DNA of 64,000 bases, taken from assembly GCA_020746835.1 (NCBI GenBank), contig JAGPNK010000009.1:2020970-2084969 (forward strand). Reading direction: 5' to 3'. The DNA comes from Stachybotrys elegans (Eukaryota > Ascomycota > Sordariomycetes > Hypocreales > Stachybotryaceae). The position numbers and the translations under genes are program-made. How positions within the stretch are numbered: position 1 is the stretch's first letter; every line of letters starts with the position of its first letter. Positions 20,997 to 32,930 of this stretch are shown here, in pieces. The notes beneath the pieces are model-generated. The model did not search any database. It was not told where the DNA came from and saw only the letters and a program-made list of their open reading frames with translations.

Positions 20997-23696
20997 TTAT
21001 AGAACGCTCCTGGCACGCAAAGCAGGCGTCTGGCTCCTAGATCGACTCATTCGCCTCTCTTGCTCAAACGTGCGCCTTCGCACTTGAACCTTGTTCTCCT
21101 CTTCCTCAAGCTCATCTTTCCAGCACCAAAACAACAAGTATAGATCGTCATCGTTGTAATTTATGTTGATGCCGCCGTTGGAAACCTCGTAGCGCCATTC
21201 TCGACAGCATTGCTCCTCGTTCCATCGTACTACGTAGACGCCGTCCCACCATATAGCCAGGACCACCACGAAGAATATAAGCTGCAAGAGCAGGCAGCCA
21301 AACACTATGGGTCCGTAGATCCATACCGCATGGTGATCGTACGTATCAGAGGCTTCGAGAGGTACGTGGGGCTGGGTATGGCGGACATTGTGCCACATAT
21401 AGCTAGCCCAGCAGTAGCAGCTGTTGAACAGACCAGTGGTGGAAAGAAAAACCAGTGCCAGGCTGGCAATACCGACTATGCCGTCCTTGATGGTTACCAG
21501 CACCCACAGTGTTCGGTTGCTGAGGCCAAACGGCTTCGCATGATGCATCCACGTCGTACATGCTACGCTCAGGAGCCAGCAGACGGCCACTCCCACCACC
21601 CAGACGTGGCGGCAACTCCAGCCAACAGGCACCGCATACCAAATTATGATGAAGGCGCCGACGACACTCACGGCGACTGGAAACACAGCCAAGCTGAATA
21701 GAAACCAATTGGATGCGAATTGCGCGTGCGTCTTGATGGATATGGAGCGGTAATATACCTTCCAGGGACGATAGGTGTAGATTGCTCCGAGAGGCTGCAT
21801 CCAGTGGAAATAGACGTGCCATGGCATCTGTGACACGAGCGGCACCTTTTCTCTCTCAGTGAACATGGTAGTTCTGAATTCAGGCTGGCCTCGAGAAAGT
21901 AGGGGTTCTTCGCTTCCTCTACCCATGCCTTGCGGTGTGCTAGAACCTCGACCACGCTGGTCCAAGGGGTCTACTTCCGAAGGGCGACGATTATCAATGA
22001 CGATGGAAGCTGTTTCTTCCACAGCATCATCTAGGCGAAGAGGTGCTGTCCTTGGAATGTCTGGCAGGAATGGCGGGTCAGACTGAAGTGTCCTCTGACC
22101 CGGTACTGGTCCAAGTGCAATGCTGTCTGCCGGGGGGCGTGTTCTCTGGGCCTGCATCGAGTGAGATCTGGGACGTGCCGCAGAAGGGCCAGATTGCTCC
22201 TGTCCACGGAACAGGAACGTCGTTGGAGTGCTCACTGTTACATACAAATAATCATGGGTGTTGCTCGTTGACTGAGCTCGTGCCCGAGACCTATCGATGG
22301 CCGGGACAAATGTCGATGAGCCAGCTTCTATCGCCGGACTAGGGAGGGACAGGCTAGGCTCATCTCTCTCGCTGGGGCTGATGACGATTGACGGGGACCG
22401 ATGGTGGGCCGGCGCTGGTCTAGCATGATTATATCCTTGCTGCGGCGACGGCTGCGGCTGCTCCTCTTCTTTTTCGCGTGCCAAGGCCGCTCTACACCTC
22501 TCCGTGAACAGGCGCATGATGGTGAGACACGTGCGACGACTCGTGAATGTGCCAACCGTGTTGGCAAGCAGCGACAGAGGAGCCAGCCACATGAGGAAGA
22601 CGGCGCTTCCAATGCGGCCACCGGGTTTGGACGTGTTGCCACCGCCAACCACCTCGTACAACGCGCTGGCGACACCAAAGACATAGATAAAGATGGCCAG
22701 GAGGGTGCGTGAGATTTCGTTTGTTCGCGCGTCAGCCAGCACTCGAGCGCAGTTGCGCCATTCTTGCCATGCGCCTGGCGACCGCTCCACGGAGCCGACC
22801 CGGCCGAGCTGCGTCATCACCATCTGGTAAAAGACCTCGGACTCGATTTCGGCGCCGCTAATCTCCTCGAACCCAGCCAACACGGTAGCAATCACGCGGG
22901 CCTGGTCGTGCTCGCTCTCGCGATCATCTTCCTGCTCGTCCTGGTAGGTGTCCCTGTCTTCCTCTTGCTCCAGTGCCCTCCTGTGTCCGTGCCGCTCATT
23001 CCAGTGTTGCTGCCTCCACCGCTTCCAGCGACGGAGCCGCTTCCGCCACATCTGGAACCACAATTTCCAACCGACAAACCAATGTTTGATCCTTGACAGA
23101 GTCCTTGACGCATACCCCTTCCAAGACGGTGACATGCCGCTGGATTGCATACACCTGCTGAGTGCGATGGCGTGCAGACGGCGCCAGACGTACATCTTGT
23201 GTAGAATGCTCCAAAAACTGTCTATGGGGTCCCCCAACGCGTGTAACATTGTGATGAACCGGCGTCTGTCGATTGGGCTGAGTTCAATGTTGCTTAAGAG
23301 AAGGACAACGGGCACGACCCAAGTGACCATTCTGGGGACTGCGTCCCAATAGAAAGTCTGTTCCCCACAAAACTCGTCGCATCCCTTGCCTGTCAGAGTC
23401 ATACTGCCCATCCGGTTCGCCAAGGTACCATTCTCGACGGCGAAATAGTCCGTATTGTTGTATCTTGCGAACCCACTGGGATCCTGTCGTTGAAATGCTG
23501 CAATTCTGACCTGGCATGTTTGCCGATCCCAGTAACCCTCATGAATGGCGTCGCAGGAAACCTTTTCTGAGCAATCTGTTCCATTGGCAATCTTGATGTC
23601 GTGGATTGAACCTGCCCTTACGTATCGAATGGAAGCACATAGCAACAAGACAGCATAGCGCTGGTGCCGTCTATTCCTATGGCCTTGGGTCAACAT
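20997..23696 (-). CDS. Large polytopic membrane protein of unknown function
   Basis: An intact 899-codon frame with ATG at 23696. The N-terminus has a signal-like hydrophobic stretch (YAVLLLCASIRYVRAG, residues 14-29), then a cysteine-containing luminal or extracellular segment ending in CDEFCGEQTFYWDAVPR, then a membrane segment (WVVPVVLLLSNIELS). A charged Arg/Trp/Glu-rich stretch (about 200-250) and a Ser/Pro-rich low-complexity stretch (about 400-600) separate two further membrane segments (about 335-385) from four near the C-terminus (about 660-830). The C-terminal tail is acidic, then Arg-rich. The layout matches uncharacterised fungal membrane proteins; transport or signalling would be a guess. 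It is the longest undamaged frame in the window. Confidence 0.75.
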   Translation of the reverse strand: MLTQGHRNRRHQRYAVLLLCASIRYVRAGSIHDIKIANGTDCSEKVSCDAIHEGYWDRQTCQVRIAAFQRQDPSGFARYNNTDYFAVENGTLANRMGSMTLTGKGCDEFCGEQTFYWDAVPRMVTWVVPVVLLLSNIELSPIDRRRFITMLHALGDPIDSFWSILHKMYVWRRLHAIALSRCMQSSGMSPSWKGYASRTLSRIKHWFVGWKLWFQMWRKRLRRWKRWRQQHWNERHGHRRALEQEEDRDTYQDEQEDDRESEHDQARVIATVLAGFEEISGAEIESEVFYQMVMTQLGRVGSVERSPGAWQEWRNCARVLADARTNEISRTLLAIFIYVFGVASALYEVVGGGNTSKPGGRIGSAVFLMWLAPLSLLANTVGTFTSRRTCLTIMRLFTERCRAALAREKEEEQPQPSPQQGYNHARPAPAHHRSPSIVISPSERDEPSLSLPSPAIEAGSSTFVPAIDRSRARAQSTSNTHDYLYVTVSTPTTFLFRGQEQSGPSAARPRSHSMQAQRTRPPADSIALGPVPGQRTLQSDPPFLPDIPRTAPLRLDDAVEETASIVIDNRRPSEVDPLDQRGRGSSTPQGMGRGSEEPLLSRGQPEFRTTMFTEREKVPLVSQMPWHVYFHWMQPLGAIYTYRPWKVYYRSISIKTHAQFASNWFLFSLAVFPVAVSVVGAFIIIWYAVPVGWSCRHVWVVGVAVCWLLSVACTTWMHHAKPFGLSNRTLWVLVTIKDGIVGIASLALVFLSTTGLFNSCYCWASYMWHNVRHTQPHVPLEASDTYDHHAVWIYGPIVFGCLLLQLIFFVVVLAIWWDGVYVVRWNEEQCCREWRYEVSNGGININYNDDDLYLLFWCWKDELEEEENKVQVRRRTFEQERRMSRSRSQTPALRARSVL

Positions 23697-24440
23697 TGGA
23701 AATCCGGCATTTGACAGTGATGGCCATCAAGGTGTCGGCTGACAATCCAGACCCAAACTCGCATACTTATGGACGAATTCATGTCACATGTTCAAGCCTT
23801 GCCACTCATTGTTCATGCAATTGAGACGGGCGGTTATATTGAGTGCCTGCATAAGCGTTTTCAGCCTCAAAAGAATCGGCCAATAAGCTTTGCACAAAAC
23901 TCCACGTGGCTCATGCATTGGAGAATACAAGCCTGATTGCAGATAAGGCAACTTGGTCCGGACCTTGTTCGCATCTAGTGGGGTGCCTGTTGCACGGCTT
24001 ATACTCCGAGGTTGCTGTCAGGCCACTAGGACAGCAAGCTAAAATCCCATGGCCAGGAAGACATTGATTAGAACAATATACATTCGTGCTCCTTGGATTG
24101 GCATTATCTGTTTGATTATCTGTTGGCTGGAGCCAGAGAATAATGAGGGTAGCGGTAGCAAAGCGTATGAAGTTTGGGGGACCTGCGGTTAGCAGACTTG
24201 ATGTGTGTACATACCGTTGTTGGCTCGTGTTCTGACGAGGCTGGCCGTGCATTATGCCGTGATATTTAACCAATTCGGTCTTTCTATTAGTGGCGGGCTT
24301 TCCCCTTCCTCTAGGCTTTGGGATGGGCGGATTGTAATGGGATGTGTCTGAGGGAGAAATTTTTGTGTTGCTGGTAAGAAATCCATGGGTTGTTTTGTAG
24401 TCTACCCTTGCATCCAATATCCAGGACTCTGACAAGAAAG
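23697..24440. other. No confident gene
   Basis: A minus-strand open stretch (24435-23911) has an AT-hook-like KPRGRGKP but no ATG start and no other feature. Otherwise nothing is seen. Confidence 0.35.
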
Positions 24441-24441
24441 A

Positions 24442-26348
24442 TTATTTTGAGCGTTTAGCTCCCCAATCAGAGTATAAAGAGTTCAATCCTTTGCCCAGAA
24501 TACCCTCCCGTACCCAATAAGTTGGCCCAGCAAATGCATAATCGCAGAACGCCACGCCGGTACGCGGTGTATTGCCATCAACGTTTATTGTCAAATGTTC
24601 GTCCACCGGACGTTCTCCACTAACGTGAATTGCAGTATATCCAAAGGTGTATGACCAGCAGCGGACGGCGTTGATGTCGGCGCCGTGCTCGTATAGAAAT
24701 CTGCCAACGTCCTCGGAGTAGTGGAGACTCACCAGACGGAAAGGAGAGCCTATAGATTGGCGAATGAGCAATGGGTCTAGATTGTAGAAGTATTCGAGCA
24801 CTTGGAAGAATTTGGCTCGACAGGTAGTTCCTAGGAGTTTCACTATAGTGGTATGTCTTTAAGATGGACAAACTAATAAGTTTTTAGCTGAGGCAAGGAT
24901 ATGAAAGATATTGAATTCAGTACTGGTTACCGTAAGGCGTGGCTTAGGCTTAAGGTCTATGAGAAACTCAATGTGCTTTATCTGGGGAATGACAGAAGCT
25001 AATGTAGACTGCTCTCCGTCGTTGATGTTGTGGTTGCCCTTAAGTCGGTATGTACGAAGCCCCTTTATCTAGAAGAAAGCGCGCCAGGTCTAGCCATACT
25101 CCGTGGCGATATCCAATGTCGTGGCACCCAAGGATCCTTGTAGGCCAGAGTTTGCTCTCCTTGCCGCCTCGCTCAAAATGAGAGTACAGTGGGTTGATGA
25201 TGCACAGCGCTTATGACAAGATTGTAGTCCGCTATGTCAGACGGCGACATTAACTTGGGCAGTAAATAATCAATAGCATCAATAAATCCACAATCAATCG
25301 CCGTGTGGATAACGTCGATGCCGCTGATTTCGAGAGTCGAGACATCCATGATGACTTTCATGACTTCGTCCTTTCCATAGTAGCATGCGAGCCCCAAGGG
25401 CAACTCGGCCACAATATTGTAATCCATCATCAGTTTTATAATGTTTTTGTAGCTCGGGCATGGTTTTTCCCAGCACAAGCCGCAGGAATCGAGCGAGGGA
25501 TCTGCACCAAACGCACAAAGGAGCGGGCCAATTTGTTGTGCGGCTCAGGCCTTGCTTTCGAAGGGTTGACTAGTGGTGTCGTATGGTTGTGTTCTCTGAT
25601 AGTACCCAGCATATCGCGGACCAGGTGTTCATCGACATCTTCAGCTAAGAGCAGAGGACTGGGTGACCTGGCTCGGCAGTAGTCAACAGCGGATTCACGC
25701 TATATATGACAGTAATGTCTCAATGGCCTTGATCCTGGCATGCGGTCTCAGAGGAGCCAAGATCCCATAGACGAAGTCGGGGATCGTCTCAACTGGCAGA
25801 AAACCAATGTTTTGAAGCGGGCAACTTCCAGAGGCAAAGCAAGGTTGGCGTTCCCCATGCTTCATGAAAAGATATGTAGCGATATCTGTATGCTCCTATG
25901 TCTACATCGAGTGCGCTTTCGCCCGCCATGTTCAGTGAGCGTACATCGACACCTAGTTTCTCGACGAGAACTATGACTGGCTTAAGGCTTCCATACATGG
26001 TCGCGTAATGCAATATCGTCCACTACTTTTTGTAACGATTGGTCGGTTCACATCAGATTCGGCAAAGAACAGCTGGATGACTGCCTGGTCTTCATTAGCG
26101 AAGAGCACTTCCTTGTCCAGGCCGGTCTGGACAGTTAGTTCTCCCCATAATCTTGTAGTCTCATTATGAAGACACTGTGAGATGGACAAAGCACACAGCT
26201 TCTCGTGAAAATCCCAAAGTGAATCCACTGTGTTCGACTTGCCGGAATGCTTGACAGAGTCTGCTACTATCCTAATAATACATAGCAACGCTCTTATTAG
26301 CTGTTTTTCCTGTTTCATTACCCCAAACTGCACGAATTCCATTATCAT
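24442..26348 (-). pseudogene. Ankyrin-repeat gene relic
   Basis: Minus-strand pieces carry ankyrin-like units in several frames: ILHYATMYGSLKPVIVLVEK (about 26020-25960), LPLGLACYYGKDEVMKVIMD and VIHTAIDCGFIDAIDYLLPK (25420-25250), and FLYEHGADINAVRCWSYT (about 24710-24650). An N-terminal helical part lies at 26348-25990. Stops and frame changes separate them (for instance just before ILHYATMYG). Ankyrin arrays of this type are common as the sensor part of fungal NLR-like proteins, but no nucleotide-binding domain is visible here. It sits 14 bp downstream of the oxidase gene end, on the same strand. Confidence 0.55.
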
Positions 26349-26361
26349 ACTATCAATTCAT

Positions 26362-28068
26362 CTAACCTAGTAAGATCTGCTTATCAATATCCTTCTGCAT
26401 CCGCGTCATGCAGGAGTACCTCATACTAGCAAAGTCCTCCTCGTCGAATCCAACGCACTTCCAGCAGTTGAGCAAGCCATAAGGGTCATACTTCTTCTTG
26501 ACTTGAAGCAAGAACTGATAATTTTCCATACCCCACCAACTCTCCCTCCAGTTACTAGTAAAGGGATTCGCCTCGTTGTAGTAAGCAAGAGGTTCCTCGC
26601 CGCCAATTAACTCCTGTTGCATCTTCGTCACTCTAGACAGCGTCGTCAGGTTGTCCAATCGTTCTTGGTATCCCGCGTTAGGGGAGATGTTCAAGCCGTG
26701 CGCAATCTGCCATACAGCTCCGTACCAATCTGGATGTACCGTGGTAAGGTTGCCACGAATACCCAGGGGCGTACCTACGGGGATATAGAAGCTTCGGGGA
26801 TCGAATCCCATGGTACTAACCTTTCTCAGATATGCCGAAATCTTTGCCAGCCCTTCTTCGTTGTCGAACATGGTGGCTGGGGCAAGAGTTGACGTAAGGA
26901 ATCGGAAAGCGCCCACCGCAGCCGGGTTAACATATTTATCCCATGCCGCAAGAAAATCAGGAAGGATCTCGATGGTGCTCGTGCCCCCATGAGCGAGCGC
27001 GAAGTCGCTGGCCGCTCGCATTGACTCTTGGGCGGCGGTGAGGTTGCTGCTGAAAGGAGAAAGGGGGTTCAGATGCGTCATCGACAAGCCCTGCGCGTGG
27101 CCGCCCCATCCCTCTCGCCCCCAACGCAGCGATTCTCTCGCCATCACGTCGACCCATTGCAGCGACGTCTCTGCCGTAGTGACATTTGGCAGACGGATGA
27201 CTGCCACGGCTATGGGACCCGCGACTTCCACACTGAACGTAGTAGACAAGACCACGCCGAAGCCCGCACCACCGCCCCTAAGAGCTCGGAAAAGGTCATC
27301 GTTCTGGCATGCGTTTGCAATGCGGACGTGTCCATCAGGCGTCACGACCGTGAACTCAAGGACGCGATCGGCCGCGAGGCCGTACGCGGGAGACAGGACG
27401 CTGTGCCCGCCACCCAAGGTGTACCCTCCAGCTGCGGCGATGGTGCCCGAGTAGCCTGCGACAAAGGTGCTATTGTTCTCCGATGCGAAACGGTATATAG
27501 CATCCGTCAGCTCTCCTGCGCCGACGGTCATAGCTCTGCTCCCCGTGCTAGCAACATCGCATCCTTCAGCATGAAAGTCCAAATGGTGCACCAATCCCTT
27601 GAGATTATGCACCCAGAGACTCACGCTCTTGGACCCCTTCTGGCTGTTCCGCATCATATAATCGTGCCCGCTGTTTTTGATGCTCAGATACACTCCGTTA
27701 TCAGCCTGGGCGAACCGGTATGCAGCCAACACGTCAGACGCTCCCGAGACATTGACATAGTAACTAGGCACACGGCCCTGGCTGCAAGTATCGGTAACGT
27801 CCGGGATGCAAGCGTCAGATGGACAACCGAGACAAAGCGCGCTCTGCATCAATGAGTATCCACTCGGTAAGCTCGCCATGAAGGCGGACGAGCTCTGGTT
27901 CCCCCGTATGTAAGCACAAGCCTCAGACTCGGGCGATATGAAACACGGTTCCGGGACCGGGCGAAGGCTATGCAGACGTCCTTCGACCGTGGCGTTGAAG
28001 AGGTCCCATACCGAGGCCGTGTCAGCGGCGACAAGTGTTATCGCTGCTAAGGCGAGAAAGCGAGCCAT
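26362..28068 (-). CDS. Secreted FAD-linked oxidase, berberine-bridge type
   Basis: An intact 568-codon frame. I chose the ATG at 28068 because it has a strong ACTCACC context and gives a clean signal peptide ([18 protein letters not shown]); the open frame further upstream has no ATG. Flavin-domain motifs are visible: SGHDYMMRN near residue 130 (the His expected to bind FAD covalently), [14 protein letters not shown] near residue 215 and [15 protein letters not shown]. The C-terminal BBE motif is YYNEANPF near residue 520 followed by [14 protein letters not shown]. The second flavin-linking Cys of bicovalent members is not in the usual place ([12 protein letters not shown]), suggesting mono-covalent FAD. 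Several Asn glycosylation sites fit secretion. Likely role: oxidation of a sugar, alcohol or secondary metabolite outside the cell; the substrate is unknown. Confidence 0.88.
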   Translation of the reverse strand: MARFLALAAITLVAADTASVWDLFNATVEGRLHSLRPVPEPCFISPESEACAYIRGNQSSSAFMASLPSGYSLMQSALCLGCPSDACIPDVTDTCSQGRVPSYYVNVSGASDVLAAYRFAQADNGVYLSIKNSGHDYMMRNSQKGSKSVSLWVHNLKGLVHHLDFHAEGCDVASTGSRAMTVGAGELTDAIYRFASENNSTFVAGYSGTIAAAGGYTLGGGHSVLSPAYGLAADRVLEFTVVTPDGHVRIANACQNDDLFRALRGGGAGFGVVLSTTFSVEVAGPIAVAVIRLPNVTTAETSLQWVDVMARESLRWGREGWGGHAQGLSMTHLNPLSPFSSNLTAAQESMRAASDFALAHGGTSTIEILPDFLAAWDKYVNPAAVGAFRFLTSTLAPATMFDNEEGLAKISAYLRKVSTMGFDPRSFYIPVGTPLGIRGNLTTVHPDWYGAVWQIAHGLNISPNAGYQERLDNLTTLSRVTKMQQELIGGEEPLAYYNEANPFTSNWRESWWGMENYQFLLQVKKKYDPYGLLNCWKCVGFDEEDFASMRYSCMTRMQKDIDKQILLG

Positions 28069-28113
28069 GGTGAGTATACCATGAAGAGTTGGGCATTTGA
28101 AGAGCACCCGACA

Positions 28114-28121
28114 TACTTATA
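28114..28121 (-). promoter_or_regulatory. TATA-like element of the FAD oxidase gene
   Basis: TATAAGTA on the minus strand, about 50 bp upstream of the start codon at 28068. Confidence 0.35.
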
Positions 28122-28379
28122 CCCCGCATCCTGGTATACTCCACGTGCTTGCCCCATTATAGATAAAATGAGCTGCCTCTTCTGGGGCATTTCTAATGAA
28201 AAAACAAGGATGTTTATGGACCCTAGACTGCTAATGCAACCGCGTATACATCCTATTCGAAGTTTAAACCCACATACTGATAAGGTAATTCCCCTAACAG
28301 GTAATTTAGCGGCAACCCGGCGAGTTATGACACAACTAGGCTTGTGGGGAGCACAACTCTGTGAGAGTTGGTGGGGCAT

Positions 28380-29099
28380 ATCTTATTTCGAGGCTTGGTG
28401 AGTTAGCTGCCCTAAACGTTATAAGACAGCTTAACAATAGCCTGCTATGACTGTTTTTAATCTATGTATATGTCGAACTCTAACCAAGTTACACTTGGAC
28501 TGTGTTATCTGCAGACAGGTCGCAATACAAGCATCCACTGGTCGAGGTCAGCAACCCGAATGAAATCGCGTAGGTCATGTATTGTCTCCTGCATTATGGG
28601 GCCGTTTCCAGTCCATACGGCTGCACTCGCAGTTCGAGGGTGTGCGACGGCAGCGTCCTGTCCATTACTCCGCGCGGAATATCATGACAGCCGTCTACGC
28701 CTTTGCCAAGAAGGCGGCCGAGATCATCGCAGGGAGGCGATGAACGAGGTCATCATCAGTAAATCGCAGCCACTCAGGGTCGCTTTCTGGGATAGGGCAG
28801 TCGATATGGGAGTCAAGTTAGAAGGCGATATTAACAAAACATCCAACTGCTCCCACAGCCTGGAAGCCATGCCGACCCCTCAACTTTGAACTGCTGCAAT
28901 CCAAAGCTCTGGTAACGACTGCTGAAATGGTAGTCTACGAAGCAGTTGGGTTTTGACAAGGAACTGCCTCAGTCTCATATAACAATAGGGTTATCAAAGT
29001 TCTTAACCATGTGAACTTGTCCCGCATCTTATCCCTCCTCCGCACGCCGCCATCTGTGTTAGGCGGTCCTGGACTGTGAACTCTATGACCACGAGGCTG
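28380..29099. other. No assignable gene
   Basis: The plus-strand open stretch 28464-28889 has no known motif. Bases 28485-28530 (CCAAGTTACACTTGGACTG...) resemble 42840-42890, suggesting another low-copy repeat. Confidence 0.35.
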
Positions 29100-30915
29100 A
29101 AGCAGCTCCGGGTGGCTTGCGCTCGGCTTGCCTGTCCAGCTATCTATGCCTCTGCGCCTCCATCGCCGCGCCAACAACTCCAACCGTTCCGCCTCGCGCA
29201 GCATGTCATCGAAATACGTCTGGAGGGTGCCACGAGCCCAAGTCTGGATCGACCAGCCCCAGAGATTCTGTCAGAGGAAGGATATTTGCCTGCATTTGGA
29301 TCTCCCAACTCACAGGAAATTGGAGCCATTTCAGAACTTGAGCATTGTCGCGTCCAGTTCCAAAGCCTTGAATAGGCAGCACTCGCCGCCCTCTCCAGAT
29401 ATTGTGTTGGTACTAACTCATCAAGAGGAGCAGGAGAGCCATGACACTTGATGTCCATGACGAGTTGGATTTCATAAATCATATCTTTGAGTATCTCTGT
29501 TTGGAGCCCGCTTGTAAGGCTTGCACGGAAGGTTTTAGCTTTTACGGATCTTGAGCAGGCCGTTAGCAGGATCGGGGTCAGAACATTTAGACGCTATCCA
29601 TAGTGATGTAATCCATAGTGATGTCGTGCAGGCGGATGTATTACACGAGTGAAGATATCCCTGCCTTCCACGAATATCAGACCAGCCGAATAAATGTCGA
29701 TTCTCGACAGTAGAGATGTAGGTACCGGGGCCTCTAAGTAGCATTCCGGTGCACACCAGAGGAGTCCAGACTTTCGGGCGCACCCTTGCTATCAGAAAGA
29801 ATGATGGAGCCACAAAATCAGCAAGCATGGCAATGAATGGTCCATTGCCAGTCAATGCATCGGCTGCTACTTGACCAGCCTCAAGCTCATTGTTGCAACA
29901 TAAAATGCCCCTTGAGCGGCCGTGACGTCGCCTAGTTAAGATGTTCTTGGGCTCCAGGTCGCAATGAACAACACCGTGGCGATGGAGCGCTTCGAGTCCA
30001 CATGCTATATCATAGCACAACCTCATCTTGACCTTTACAAGCTTGTGACGATCAAATCTACCGGCTTCGCGGTAAAAGGTGAAAGATTGCCGCAATCACC
30101 TTCTTGCAGAACAAACTTGGTTCTGCGAGACTTGGCCCACTAGGTGAGGGCGCGTAGGAAACGCCGAAAGAAATACGATGTTCGGGTGCCCTCGGGATCA
30201 TTATGAGCGAGAATGCGCAGCTCATCAGCGAGCATGCTGTATGCTTGGTGTTTGTTTGTCTTGGCAAGCGCTTGCCTGCGTAGTATTCGCTCTCTTTGAC
30301 GTCAATCGTGTTGGCTGTGGGCTTCAAAGTCGAACAGTCATTGAAGACGTTGAAGTTTCGGACGGGAACATATCGGTGCACTTCGACAGCGCCATGAGCT
30401 CCGTGACCTGCAGATATGGACCACGGGCGGTGGAGGGTTCTGGGCTTGAATGGGGATTGACAGAGGCGACGACAGCCATAAACGACGATATGCTGGTAGC
30501 GCTCTCTGCATTGCGTTCCTCAAGTTGCTGCAGAAGGGAATGGCTCATCTTCCGAAGCCTGTGATGCATTGTCCACTGCTACTCGTGCGGTCAGGGTTTG
30601 GTCTCGGCTGCGATCGGCATCATCCAGCCTTAGCTGTTCCATGAGGTAGAGTGACTCGACATTGTCCATTTTGATGTGGGCTGCAAGCCAGAAGCGTGAG
30701 AAACCTGACCTAGGCCAAGAATCCCTCGGCATTATAGAATCGCGCGAAATGGAAAGATGGCCTGAAACGAACTTAAAGTCGGCGGCATCCAGGATGCCAG
30801 ACAAGATGCAAGCACAGTCACAGTATAGCAGAGGCAACAGAAATGCCGATTCCGCTGAGAACCATGAAATGCATATTTCGGCTCGACTATTTGAACTCAG
30901 CCGCAATCTGCACAC
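29100..30915 (-). pseudogene. Protein kinase relic
   Basis: On the minus strand a kinase can be pieced together by eye: a helical N-terminal region (30915-30520), ELRILAHND-like sequence (30200), then GLEALHRHGVVHCDLEPKNIL at about 30010-29940 as the catalytic loop (HCDLEPKN, with Glu where the catalytic Lys is expected) and MLADF at 29830 in place of DFG. After a frame change the APE/activation region reads APVPTSLLSRIDIYSAGL. At least three frame changes and a stop occur. Length and N-terminal helices suggest a HeLo-like/kinase protein like the next locus. The substituted Lys could mean a pseudokinase even before decay. Confidence 0.65.
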
Positions 30916-31065
30916 CCCTTGTAGTCAATAACAGGCTAGGCTTTCAGCTCGCCATTATCAGGCTTTGATGTAGTGGCGATAAATATGCCGCATTTCGCTC
31001 AACTTCCGTGTTTTATTCTCGTGTTCTTGGAACTGGCTGGTGTGTATATTCATTCTGTAACTCAG

Positions 31066-32930
31066 AATGGATATTGTGAGTCTCGTCATCGGTACATCTA
31101 GGCTGATTTCTGTGGCCCAGAGCTGTCTTCAAGCCGCCCGAGTCATTGAGGGAATTAACTCGTATACGCGGAGTATGATTTTGAACAAGTCAGGCTAAGG
31201 ATGTCGCAAGTTCTAGCAATACTCCCCAGTCCAAATCGATACGCTTCGAATCGGCAACAACCAGTTGCCATCGACGCTGACCAGTAATTCGCTACTTAAC
31301 TTGCAACTGCCACTCCAGAATGCTTTGGTTGAGGTCCGGAGCATTTTAAAGGAACTGGATCAAGAGCTTCTGAAGTATGGTGCCGGTATCAGTGCTACCG
31401 GTATAACGGCAACATCGGAGGTTTCTCTCCGGAGGCGTGTTGCGTTCCAAACCAAAGTCTACAAAGAAGGAGGAAAAGAGGAGATCCAGAAGCTGATAAA
31501 GCGTTTCAAAGAATGGAATGACAGACTAGAAGGGATCGTCCACAGTAGAATGCTGCATATCCTCTTATCGAACATGCATACACAGCTGCTGCTTTCTGCC
31601 CAGTCCGCCCAGGAGCTCCGATTAATCCAGCAAGTGGCCCAAGCCAACCATCCATCTCTTTCTAATGACGCAAGTTTCCGCCTCGGTCTTTTGAGCCTCG
31701 AGGAGCAACATCGGCCTAGTGGGCTCAGAGTGCTTTCAAGCAGCATCAAGCCTTCAACTATCCCTGGTATCGCGGATGGGAATCTAAGACGAATTGGCCG
31801 ATTTCATACAGGCAATGCCTCTCGTATGTGTTTTATCTTAAACCCACAATACCCCAAGATGCCCCAAGACTGATAGTTGCTAGACGATGTCGCTTCAGTC
31901 ATACAAGAATGGAAGCTTGGCTAAACCAACTGGGGAGCGGACGAGAAAAGGGAGGCTGAAACCAGAGCCGACCGGCTCGCCAAAATGCTACACTTGGACA
32001 ACAAACCAGCCAAACTTCGGTGTCTTGACTTGGTAGCTTATAGCATTGCCGACAGTGGGGCAGGAGAACGGAAGCGTCTTGACTTTTGCTTCTTGTACCG
32101 CCACCCACCATCAGCGAACCCAACAATGGAGCCTCACACTTTGCAAAACGCGTTTGTATGGTCGGAAATGCGTAAGCCAACACTGTCGCAAAGGTTCCGC
32201 ATCGCAACAAGGCTTGCAGAATCGATCCTGGAGTCTCACTCTAGCAAATGGCTTCACAAAGCGGTTCGCAGCAGCAACATACTCTTCTTCACTCCATCCC
32301 ACGCTGACCAACCGGACTACTCCACACCATACATTGCCGGCTTCGAGTTTTCCCGCCCAGACACTGCCAAAGACCAAACTCTTGACCAGTTTAAGAGCTT
32401 TGGTTTCGACATATACTGCCATCCCGACCTGATATGAGTGCCGGACGGCAAAGGTGCATCAAAGAGGCCGAGATACCAGAGACAATATGATATCTACGGT
32501 CTTGGTGTCGCCTTGCTCGAGATTGGATGCTGGGTGCCATTGAAAGGGCAAGCCGAACAGTTCAGGGCAAAGACGGCACATCTAGACACGAAGTGATTTT
32601 GGGCATGCTTGCTACGTCGCCGTCACGAATGGGGACAAAGTATCGTGACGTGGTTGATTGTTGTCGTAATTGGAGTCCTGATGAAGAGAAGCATTCCGGA
32701 GTAGCCTGACGAAGCCTGGAGGGCCCAAATTGAAAAGTTTGGATACAAGATGTGAACGCACTTGGGGGATGTCACTGTCAGATATAACAACCGACTTTCG
32801 GCATTGTACGCACTTGTATCCTTGTAGTCAACAAGATGAGATAAATGGTCTGGCAAAGCGCCAAAGTGCCAAGTGGAAGGGAAAAGCGATGAAACTAGGC
32901 ATGCAGCAACCTAGCTAGAAAGACATGACT
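31066..32930 (+). pseudogene. HeLo-like/kinase-like gene relic
   Basis: The first 35 codons (MDIVSLVIGTSRLISVAQSC) and the following helical stretch (LQNALVEVRSILKELDQELL, DRLEGIVHSRMLHILLSN) have the look of HeLo/HeLo-like N-terminal domains, which form membrane-damaging helical bundles in fungal incompatibility proteins. A plausible intron (GTATGT at 31826 to GTTGCTAG near 31885) joins to a kinase-like C-half: SQRFRIATRLAESILESHSS, WLHKAVRSSNILFF (a degenerate catalytic loop lacking the Asp), YIAGFEFSRPD, then YDIYGLGVALLEIGCW after a frame change at about 32436. Two early frame changes, a TAA after QEWKLG and the late shift disable it. The missing catalytic residues suggest that the intact form was a pseudokinase. 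Confidence 0.65.

Noticed and set aside
21210..21701. Plus-strand open frame of 163 codons
   Set aside because: Antisense to the 899-residue membrane protein gene; no recognisable sequence.
23911..24435. Minus-strand 174-codon frame with an AT-hook-like motif
   Set aside because: No ATG at its start and nothing else supports a gene.
27028..27855. Plus-strand open frame of 275 codons
   Set aside because: Antisense shadow of the FAD oxidase gene, without motifs or a better start.
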